Positions 34,070-40,779 of a stretch of 64,000 nt of DNA are shown here, in pieces. The first letter of the stretch is position 1. Each line of letters begins with the position of its first letter. This DNA comes from a bacterium (GTDB taxonomy: Bacteria > Pseudomonadota > Alphaproteobacteria > Caulobacterales > Caulobacteraceae): NCBI GenBank assembly GCA_030824495.1, contig JAVBXP010000040.1:24318-88317 (forward strand), written 5' to 3'. A program made the position numbers and the translations under genes. Below the pieces are notes generated by a model. That model saw nothing but the letters and a program-made list of their open reading frames with translations. It made no database searches and had not been told where the DNA came from.

Positions 34070-34840
34070 ATGGCCGATGGTTCGCTTGCAGGCGTGAGCT
34101 CGCTCAAGGGCAAGGTCAGCGCCGAGGAGTGGCAGGCGCGGGTCGATCTCGCCGCCCTCTACCGGCTGGTGGCGCTCTATGGTTGGGACGATGCGATCTA
34201 TACGCACATCTCGGCCCGCATCCCGGGGCCTGAGCACCAGTTCCTGATCAATCCCTACGGCATGTACTTCGGGGAGATGACGGCCTCGTCACTGGTGAAG
34301 ATCGACCTGGACGGCAACATCCTCCAGGAGACGCCGTATTTCATCAATCCAGCGGGCTTCACGATCCACTCTGCGATCCACGCAGCGCGGGAAGATGCTC
34401 ACTATGTCATGCACCTGCACACCGACCAGGGGGTGGCGGTCGCGTCGCAGAAGGACGGGCTGCTGCCGTTGTCGCAGCATGCGCTGATCATCGGCACGAT
34501 GCTGGCCTATCACGACTATGAAGGCATCGCCCTTAACCTGGACGAGCGTGAACGTCTGGTCGCCGACATCGGTGACAAGCATGTGATGCTGCTGCGCAAC
34601 CACGGTACGTTGGCGGTGGGCGAAAGCGCGGCCGACTGCTGGATCCGGATGTTCTATCTGGAGCGCGCCTGCAAACAGCAGGTCATGGCCTTGTCCGCCG
34701 GCCGGGAAAACGTGCTGTTGGCGCCCCAGGCCGCGCAAGACGAAGTGAAGATGCAGTTGTCGCGTGGACTGGGCGGGAAGCTCGCCTGGGCCGGAGCTTT
34801 GCGCCAACTCGACAAATCGTTGCCGGGCTACGACGCTTAG
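34070..34840 (+). CDS. Class II aldolase/adducin family protein
   Basis: A 256-residue zinc-dependent aldolase-fold protein. Landmarks are DLAALYRLVALYGWDDAIYTHISAR, the phosphate/substrate loop LINPYGMYFGEMTASSLVKID, and the metal ligands in HYVMHLHTDQGVA (HxH) and in LLRNHGTLAVGE. These match L-fuculose-phosphate aldolase-like proteins; many members act on small sugar phosphates or are decarboxylases, so the substrate is open. The start at 34070 follows GGGAGG; an upstream frame from 33998 lacks a site. A strong terminator follows the stop by 24 bases, so the gene is monocistronic. Confidence 0.9.
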   Translation: MADGSLAGVSSLKGKVSAEEWQARVDLAALYRLVALYGWDDAIYTHISARIPGPEHQFLINPYGMYFGEMTASSLVKIDLDGNILQETPYFINPAGFTIHSAIHAAREDAHYVMHLHTDQGVAVASQKDGLLPLSQHALIIGTMLAYHDYEGIALNLDERERLVADIGDKHVMLLRNHGTLAVGESAADCWIRMFYLERACKQQVMALSAGRENVLLAPQAAQDEVKMQLSRGLGGKLAWAGALRQLDKSLPGYDA

Positions 34841-34864
34841 AGACTTGCTTCAGGATTGAGTGGG

Positions 34865-34897
34865 ATGGGCGTCGGGTTTTCGGCGCCCATTTTCTTT
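34865..34897 (+). terminator. Rho-independent terminator of the class II aldolase gene
   Basis: ATGGGCGTCG (34865-34874) pairs with CGGCGCCCAT (34881-34890), with one T-G wobble, around a six-base loop, and TTTCTTT follows. It lies 24 bases past the stop. The remaining 190 bases up to the RND adaptor hold no supported gene. Confidence 0.85.
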
Positions 34898-35087
34898 GCG
34901 CTTACGAAACAATACCCACTATGGGCGCCCAGGATATGTCTTAGGCGTAGGCTGATCGCCGTCTATTTCAAAGCTGACACGCAAAGCCATCGTTCTGTCA
35001 CTGGACGGCGCCTATGTGGCCGCCATATGACCCGGTTCGATTCACAATCAGCCGATCTCCATTTGGAGCCCGCGGAGTTCCAGTAGT

Positions 35088-36275
35088 TTGATACGACGTC
35101 ACTTCTTCCTCGCCGCCGCTATTCTGATCCTCGTCCTCATGGTGGTCGCGGGCGGATGGAAGCTGACTATCGGTAAGAAGCAGGGACCTGGCGGACCGCC
35201 AGGCGCCGCCATGGCTTCTCCAAAGGGCGGCGGCGCCGCCAGGGGCGGTGGCGGCATGGGCGGACCTTCGCCGGTCAACTTGGTCCCGGCGCAGTCCAAG
35301 ACTTTCACCGACGCGATCGACGTGATCGGGGTCGCCAAGGGCCGCCAATCGGTGACCCTGACCGCGGCGACCACGCAGCTTGTTGAGCGCGTCCGCTTCA
35401 CCGATGGCCAATCTGTGGCCAAGGGTCAGGTGCTGGTCGAACTGAAGTCCACCGAACAGAGCGCCGGCAGCGCCCAGGCGCAGGCGCGGTTGGTGCAGGC
35501 TCAGCGCGACTATGACCGCTGGAAGCAACTTGCAGCCCAGGGCTACGCCTCCAAGACCGCGCTCGACCAGCGCGAAGCCACCTATCTCGCGGCCAAGGCC
35601 GATGTGGACGCCGCGCGCGCTCGCGAAAGCGACCGGATGGTGCGTGCGCCGTTCTCCGGGGTCATGGGGTTGTCGGACATCGCGCCGGGCATGCTGATCA
35701 ATCCCGGGGTGGCGATCGTGACCCTCGACGATATCAGCGCCGTGCGCGTCGATTTTGAGGTGCCGGATCGCTATTTGGCCTCCGTCCGTCAGGGCCAGCC
35801 GCTGGTCGCGCGCATCGACGCCTATCCGGGCGAGACGATCCAGGGCCGGATCCAGACCCTGGACACCCGGATCGATGAACGCACCCGCGCCTTTACGGCG
35901 CGCGCCGAGTTTCCCAATCCCGGCGGTAAGCTGAAGCCGGGCATGATGATGCGGATCGGCATCGCGCGCGGACAGCGCGATGTGGTGGCCGCGCCTGAAG
36001 CGGCTGTCTCCGTCCAGGGCGACACCGCCTTCGTCTATGTCGTGAAGCGCGATGGAGACCGGAGCGTCGCCGAACAGCGTGCGGTCTTGACGGGTACCCG
36101 CCAGAACGGCTTGGTTGAGATCCGCGAGGGCCTGCGGGTTGGCGAGCAGATCGTGGCCGATGGACTGAACAAGATTCAACCGGGGCAGCCGGTTCGCGTG
36201 CAGGCGCCCGCCGGCGCTCGCGAAGCCGCCGCGGACACACAGCCAGGAGCGCGCAGCCCGCGGCCTGGCGCATGA
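35088..36275 (+). CDS. RND efflux periplasmic adaptor (MFP subunit)
   Basis: A 395-residue membrane-fusion protein. A single N-terminal membrane helix (FLAAAILILVLMVVAGGW) is followed by a Gly-rich linker. The lipoyl halves (QSVTLTAATTQLVERV; RAPFSGVMGLSDIAPGM) flank a coiled-coil hairpin rich in Ala, Gln and Arg, then beta-barrel and membrane-proximal domains (VDFEVPDRYL, LKPGMMMRIGI, NGLVEIREGLRVGEQIVADGLNKI). It starts at a TTG; GGAG lies about 11 bases upstream. It overlaps the pump gene by four bases. No outer-membrane channel gene is in the operon, so it presumably borrows a TolC-like protein. Confidence 0.92.
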   Translation: MIRRHFFLAAAILILVLMVVAGGWKLTIGKKQGPGGPPGAAMASPKGGGAARGGGGMGGPSPVNLVPAQSKTFTDAIDVIGVAKGRQSVTLTAATTQLVERVRFTDGQSVAKGQVLVELKSTEQSAGSAQAQARLVQAQRDYDRWKQLAAQGYASKTALDQREATYLAAKADVDAARARESDRMVRAPFSGVMGLSDIAPGMLINPGVAIVTLDDISAVRVDFEVPDRYLASVRQGQPLVARIDAYPGETIQGRIQTLDTRIDERTRAFTARAEFPNPGGKLKPGMMMRIGIARGQRDVVAAPEAAVSVQGDTAFVYVVKRDGDRSVAEQRAVLTGTRQNGLVEIREGLRVGEQIVADGLNKIQPGQPVRVQAPAGAREAAADTQPGARSPRPGA

Positions 36276-39200
36276 TGCTGTCTGATCTTTCGGTTCGCCG
36301 GCCGGTATTCGCCGCCGTCGCCGCGATCATTCTATGCGTGGTCGGCCTGGCCGCCTTCGCCTCCCTGACCGTTCGCGAACTTCCCAGCGTCGATCCGCCG
36401 GTGGTCTCGATCTCCACCACCTATCGCGGTGCGTCGGCCGAAGTGGTCGAGGAACGGATCACCGAGGTTATCGAACGGCAGATTTCCGGCATCCAGGGGA
36501 TCGACCGGGTCAATTCGTCGTCGCGTGACGGCCGATCCAACATCAACATCTCGTTCCGTCTCGATCGCGACCTCGACGCCGCCGCCAACGATGTCCGGGA
36601 CGCTGTGAGCCGCGTTGCAGCGAACCTGCCGTTGCAGGCCGATCCGCCCCAGATCGCCAAGGCGACGGCGGACGGCTCGCCGATCATGTTCATCTCGTTC
36701 GCCTCGACGACGCTGAACCGGTTGCAGCTCTCCGACTACGCCCAGCGCTATCTGGTGGAGCGGTTCTCGACCATTGACGGCGTCGCCCAGGTGTTCGTGG
36801 GCGGCAGCCAGCTCTACTCGATGCGCATCTGGCTCGATCCAGACGCCATGGCCGCCCGGGGCGTGACCGTCGACGATGTCGAAAACGCCCTCAACAGCCA
36901 GAACCTCGAACTGCCCGCGGGCTCGCTTGAAGCCCCGTCCAAGGATTTCACGATCCGGGTGGCGCGCGGCTACTCCACGCCTGAGCAGTTCGCCCAGCTT
37001 CCTGTGGTCGCCTCCGGCGGCCAAGCGACGGCGCCGACCGGCAACGCCTCCCAGGCCTACGTCACCCGCCTTGGCGATATCGCCCGGGTCGAGGAGGGGC
37101 CCGATGAGCATCGCCGCAGCTTCCGCTCCAATGGTCGCGACCAGGTCGGTATCGGCATCACTCGACAGTCGCAGGCCAACGACCTGGACATCTCCAAGGG
37201 CGTCAACGATCTGCTGCCGGAGCTGAACAAGTCCCTGCCCAAGGGCACGACCCTGGAAGTGGCGGTCGACTACACGATCTTCACCGCTCATGCGCTCCAG
37301 GAGGTCTGGATCACAATGGGGATTTCGCTGGTGCTCGTGGCGCTGGTGAACTTCGTCTTTCTCGGCACCTGGCGGGCGGCCTTGATCCCGTCGGTGGTGG
37401 CGCCGATCTGCATTCTTTCCACCTTCATCGTCCTGGCGCCGCTCGGCTTCTCGCTGAACCTGCTGACGCTGCTCGCCCTCGTTCTCGCCATCGGCCTGGT
37501 GGTCGATGACGCGATCGTGGTGGTCGAGAACATCCAGCGCCGCATCGACGATGGCGAACCCCCCGTCGTCGCGGCCCAGCGCGGCGCTCGCCAAGTGTTC
37601 TTCGCCGTGGTCGCCACGACCATCGTGCTGATCTCGGTGTTCGCGCCGCTGATGTTCCTGCCGGGCTATATCGGCCGGCTGTTCGTGGAGCTGGCCGTCG
37701 CGGTCGCCGCGGCGGTGGCCTTCTCGGCGCTGCTGGCGCTCAGCCTGTCGCCGATGTTGGCCTCGAAGCTGCTGCGGCCGGCCCATGGGCAGGGCTTCCT
37801 CGCCCGCTATGTCGATGGCGCGATGGACAAGCTGAAGGCCTCCTATCACGCCTCGCTGGACAGCCTCCTGGGCCGGCGGTCGGCCTCCATCGGCACGGCG
37901 GTTCTGGTGGCCGTGCTCGCGCTTGGCGCGGTCGGGCTGTTCGCCGTACTGCCCCGGGAACTGGTGCCTGAGGAAGATCGGGGTCGCATCGACCTGAACA
38001 TCTCCGGCCCGGAGGGCGCGGGCTACGACTACACCCGAAAGGCGGCCGATCAGATCGAGGCGCGCCTCCAAACCCTTTTGAAGGATGGGGTGATCACCCG
38101 CTACATCCTGGGTGTTCCGCGTTTCAACGGCACTCAGTTCAACGGCGGCTTCGGCAATGCGAACCTTGCGCCCGACGCTGGCGTCACCTCGAACGAACTC
38201 GCCGCGCAGCTCAATCGCGAGCTGTCGTCAATCACTTCCGTCCGAGCGATCGCCTCGGTGCGTCCGGCGTTCTCGCGGGGCGGCGGTGGCGGCGGTGGCG
38301 TCGAAGTCATCGCGATGGGTGACGACTACGATCAGGTGGCGGCGTGGATCGCGCCGTTGCTGGCTGCGGCTGAGGCCAATCCCGGCCTGGCCCGGGCGCG
38401 CCTGGACTATGAGCCCACCAGCCCTCGGGTTCTGGTGAGCATCGACCGGGAAAAGGCCGCTGCGCTCGGTGTTTCGGCGCAGGCTGTCGGCCGCGCGCTT
38501 GAAAGCAATTTCGGCACCCGCCGGGTCACGACCTACATCAAGAGCGGCCAGGAGTACGACGTGCTCCTCCAGACCGACCGTGAGCAGCGCCAGTCCGAGC
38601 AGGACATCGGCAATCTCTATGTTCGCGCGCAGTCCGGTCAGCTCATCCCGCTGTCGACCGTGGTGACAACCGAGGTCCGGGGCGACACGCCCGACCGCGC
38701 CCGCGTCGACCGCCTGCGGTCGGTGACCCTGACGGCCCAGCTCAACCCCGGTTACGCGGTTGGTGATGCGGTGAAGTTCTTCGAGACTGAAATCGCCAAG
38801 CTTCCAGCCGGCACCCAAACCAAGTGGGGCGGTATCGCGCGTGACTATCTTGAGGCCGGCGGCGCTGTCGGCCTGGCCTTCGGCATGGCGCTGTTGTTGG
38901 TCTTCCTGGTCTTGGCGGCTCAGTTCGAAAGCTGGATCCATCCAGCGGTAATCATGCTGACCGTGCCGGTCGCCGCGCTTGGCGGGCTATTTGGCCTGCT
39001 GATCTCCGGCTCGACCATCAACACCTATAGTCAGATCGGCCTGATCATCCTGGTCGGTATTGCGGCCAAGAACGGCATTCTGATCGTCGAGTTCGCCAAT
39101 CAGCTGCGCGACGAAGGCCTGACCATCCGCGAGGCGGTGATCGAAAGCGCCACCCTGCGACTGCGCCCGATCATCATGACCTCGATCGCCGCGGCGGCCG

Positions 39201-39427
39201 GGGCCATTCCGTTGATCATGTGGGGCGGCGCGGGCGGTGAAAGCCGCAAGACGATCGGCGTGGTGATCTTCTTCGGGGCGATCTTCTCGACCGTCCTGAC
39301 GCTGTTCATCGTGCCGGTGTTCTACAACATGCTGGCGCGTTTCACGAAGTCGCCGCAGTCGACGGCCCGTCGCATCGAAGCCTTCGAAGAAGCCGAACAG
39401 ACCCGCGCGGCCAACGCCGCCGAATAG
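36272..39427 (+). CDS. RND family multidrug efflux pump (HAE1 type)
   Basis: A 1051-residue proton-driven exporter with the usual 12 membrane helices and two large periplasmic loops. The N-terminus (LSVRRPVFAAVAAIILCVVGLAAF) is the first helix. GLVVDDAIVVVENIQR in helix 4 holds the paired Asp of proton relay, and the second-half copies of the family motifs include GIAAKNGILIVEFANQLRDEG and RLRPIIMTSIAAAAGAIPL. Length matches AcrB-class pumps. It overlaps the adaptor gene by four bases. No adjacent regulator is visible, and the substrates are unknown. Several hairpins follow the stop. Confidence 0.95.
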   Translation: MMLSDLSVRRPVFAAVAAIILCVVGLAAFASLTVRELPSVDPPVVSISTTYRGASAEVVEERITEVIERQISGIQGIDRVNSSSRDGRSNINISFRLDRDLDAAANDVRDAVSRVAANLPLQADPPQIAKATADGSPIMFISFASTTLNRLQLSDYAQRYLVERFSTIDGVAQVFVGGSQLYSMRIWLDPDAMAARGVTVDDVENALNSQNLELPAGSLEAPSKDFTIRVARGYSTPEQFAQLPVVASGGQATAPTGNASQAYVTRLGDIARVEEGPDEHRRSFRSNGRDQVGIGITRQSQANDLDISKGVNDLLPELNKSLPKGTTLEVAVDYTIFTAHALQEVWITMGISLVLVALVNFVFLGTWRAALIPSVVAPICILSTFIVLAPLGFSLNLLTLLALVLAIGLVVDDAIVVVENIQRRIDDGEPPVVAAQRGARQVFFAVVATTIVLISVFAPLMFLPGYIGRLFVELAVAVAAAVAFSALLALSLSPMLASKLLRPAHGQGFLARYVDGAMDKLKASYHASLDSLLGRRSASIGTAVLVAVLALGAVGLFAVLPRELVPEEDRGRIDLNISGPEGAGYDYTRKAADQIEARLQTLLKDGVITRYILGVPRFNGTQFNGGFGNANLAPDAGVTSNELAAQLNRELSSITSVRAIASVRPAFSRGGGGGGGVEVIAMGDDYDQVAAWIAPLLAAAEANPGLARARLDYEPTSPRVLVSIDREKAAALGVSAQAVGRALESNFGTRRVTTYIKSGQEYDVLLQTDREQRQSEQDIGNLYVRAQSGQLIPLSTVVTTEVRGDTPDRARVDRLRSVTLTAQLNPGYAVGDAVKFFETEIAKLPAGTQTKWGGIARDYLEAGGAVGLAFGMALLLVFLVLAAQFESWIHPAVIMLTVPVAALGGLFGLLISGSTINTYSQIGLIILVGIAAKNGILIVEFANQLRDEGLTIREAVIESATLRLRPIIMTSIAAAAGAIPLIMWGGAGGESRKTIGVVIFFGAIFSTVLTLFIVPVFYNMLARFTKSPQSTARRIEAFEEAEQTRAANAAE

Positions 39428-39479
39428 CCGCCTCAGGCGGCCATGCCCAGCAGATGCAGGCATGGCCGTTCTGCTGGGC
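39427..39479 (+). terminator. Overlapping hairpins after the RND operon
   Basis: Three inverted repeats follow the pump stop. GCCGCCT/AGGCGGC (39427-39441) is directly next to it. GGCCATGC/GCATGGCC (39439-39467) and GCCCAGCAG/CTGCTGGGC (39445-39479) share bases, so they cannot both fold. None has a T run. They may slow or end transcription or protect the mRNA end. The rest of the gap to 39670 holds no gene. Confidence 0.5.
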
Positions 39480-39495
39480 GCAATCGTCCCGCTCA

Positions 39496-39525
39496 AAACG
39501 AAAATGCCTCCCCCGAAGGGGAGGC
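39496..39525 (-). terminator. Terminator of the cytochrome c gene with UUCG loop
   Basis: On the minus strand GCCTCCCC and GGGGAGGC enclose TTCG, giving an exceptionally stable C(UUCG)G tetraloop, and ATTTTCGTTTT follows. It lies about 145 bases past the cytochrome gene stop. The 39526-39670 stretch holds no other gene. Confidence 0.75.
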
Positions 39526-39670
39526 GAGTTGTCGGGGTGGCGCCGCCGGCGACAAGGGGGTGTCGTGGGCGGGCGCAGGATCTCGGCTGACAGATGCAAG
39601 CGCAGCCTCGACGCGCTGATGGTGCGGCCGAACTTTATTCTCGTCAAGGTTGCTTGTTGCGAAGTTTCGC

Positions 39671-40162
39671 TCAGGGAGCCTTGTAGCCGGTCTCGACCTT
39701 CAAATAGGCGATCAGGTCGATGCGATCCTTGGGGTCTTTGAGCCCGGCGAACGACATCTTGGTCCCCGGCAGGAAGGTGCGCGGTTCGGCCAGCCACTTG
39801 TCGAGATGCGCAGCGTCCCAGATGAAGCCGGCGTTCTTCACGGCGTCGGAATACTTGTAGCTCGCGACCTCGCCGGCCTTCCGGCCAAACACCCCATGCA
39901 GGTTGGGCCCGGTCATGTTGGCGCCGCCCGGCACGATGGTGTGGCAGGAGCGGCACATGCCGAACTTCTGCTTTCCGTTAGCCAGATCGGCGGTGTTGTA
40001 CGGCGCGGGCAGCGAGGCCAGCAGCGCCTGCTTTTCGGTGTCGGTCGGCTCGGGAACGGCCGGAGCCGGCGGCGTCTGAGCGGCTTGCTCGCCGCCACCC
40101 TGGCCGCAACCGGCGAGCAGGGCGCAGGCCCCCACCACTGAAAGCATCACCGCGTTGCGCAT
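39671..40162 (-). CDS. Lipoprotein c-type cytochrome (class I)
   Basis: A 163-residue electron carrier. The N-terminus ends in a lipobox (LLAGC, Cys19), so it should be lipid-anchored. After a Pro/Ala-rich linker the heme site is CRSCH at about residue 70 and the distal Met ligand is in GTKMSFAGL near 133. The end, DLIAYLKVET, is the usual C-terminal helix. This pattern matches the soluble cytochrome c2/CycM-like group that passes electrons to terminal oxidases. AAGGGA precedes the ATG by eight bases. No oxidase gene is adjacent. Confidence 0.93.
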   Translation of the reverse strand: MRNAVMLSVVGACALLAGCGQGGGEQAAQTPPAPAVPEPTDTEKQALLASLPAPYNTADLANGKQKFGMCRSCHTIVPGGANMTGPNLHGVFGRKAGEVASYKYSDAVKNAGFIWDAAHLDKWLAEPRTFLPGTKMSFAGLKDPKDRIDLIAYLKVETGYKAP

Positions 40163-40204
40163 CTCATAATCCCTTCAACAAACTTGACCGCAAGCTAGTC
40201 CTGC

Positions 40205-40684
40205 CTAGCCGCGTTGCAAGGCGCGCTTGCGGCGTTCTTTCTGGATAATTTCGTCGAGGGCCTGGAGATACCGCGAGCGGTCATTGCGATCGAACGGCTT
40301 AGGCCCGCCCATGATGTCGCCCGTGGAGCGAAGTTGCTCCATCAGGGCCCGTTGCGCGATGGCCGCGCCAATCGAGTTTTCGGTGAAGGGCTTGCCGCTG
40401 GGCGTCAGCGCGTGACCGCCGGCCTGCAGGACCCGCTCGGCCAAGGGAATGTCGTTGGTGACCGTGACATCGCCCGGCGCCACGTGCTCGGCGATCCAGT
40501 CATCGGCGACGTCGGGTCCCGCATCGACGATTACCCGCGCCACCAGGGGAGACTGCGGGATCTGGATGAAGGCGTTGGACACGACCCAGGTTTTCAGGCC
40601 GTAGCGTTGGGAGACCTTATAGGTCTCGTCCTTCACCGGGCAGGCGTCGGCGTCGATGAAGATCTCGATAGGCTTGCGGTCCAA
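40205..40684 (-). CDS. YaiI/YqxD family protein (DUF188)
   Basis: A roughly 159-residue protein. EIFIDADACPVKDE at the N-terminus is the family hallmark: acidic residues in a PIN-like fold. VIVDAGPDVADDWIAEHV, TNDIPLAERVL and the C-terminal RFLQALD-like DRSRYLQALD stretch follow. The family is widespread in bacteria; a nuclease-like fold is expected but no activity is established in my knowledge. The start is unclear. TTG 40684, seven bases after GAGG, gives the normal N-terminus; GTG 40720 would add 12 residues overlapping a hairpin. Confidence 0.85.
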   Translation of the reverse strand: MDRKPIEIFIDADACPVKDETYKVSQRYGLKTWVVSNAFIQIPQSPLVARVIVDAGPDVADDWIAEHVAPGDVTVTNDIPLAERVLQAGGHALTPSGKPFTENSIGAAIAQRALMEQLRSTGDIMGGPKPFDRNDRSRYLQALDEIIQKERRKRALQRG

Positions 40685-40713
40685 ATCTCGCCTCGGCAAA
40701 CAGAGAACGCCTC

Positions 40714-40735
40714 GGGCCACCCGGCTGGGCGGCCC
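40714..40735 (-). terminator. Hairpin between the repeat protein and DUF188 genes
   Basis: GGGCC-A-CCC and GGG-C-GGCCC pair with one internal mismatch around a four-base loop. It lies about 45 bases past the stop of the leftward 844-residue protein gene and could be its terminator; no T tract directly follows, so this is tentative. Confidence 0.35.
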
Positions 40736-40779
40736 GCTGCGAACTCTTTAGGACAGATCGACGCAAAGCGAGAGCGGCC

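Noticed and set aside
36332..38071. 579-codon open frame antisense to the RND pump
   Set aside because: Very His/Arg/Gln-rich translation with no domain; the pump has all family motifs.
39342..39956. 204-codon minus-strand frame across the RND/cytochrome gap
   Set aside because: It runs through terminator hairpins and overlaps the cytochrome c gene, which has a heme motif in another frame.
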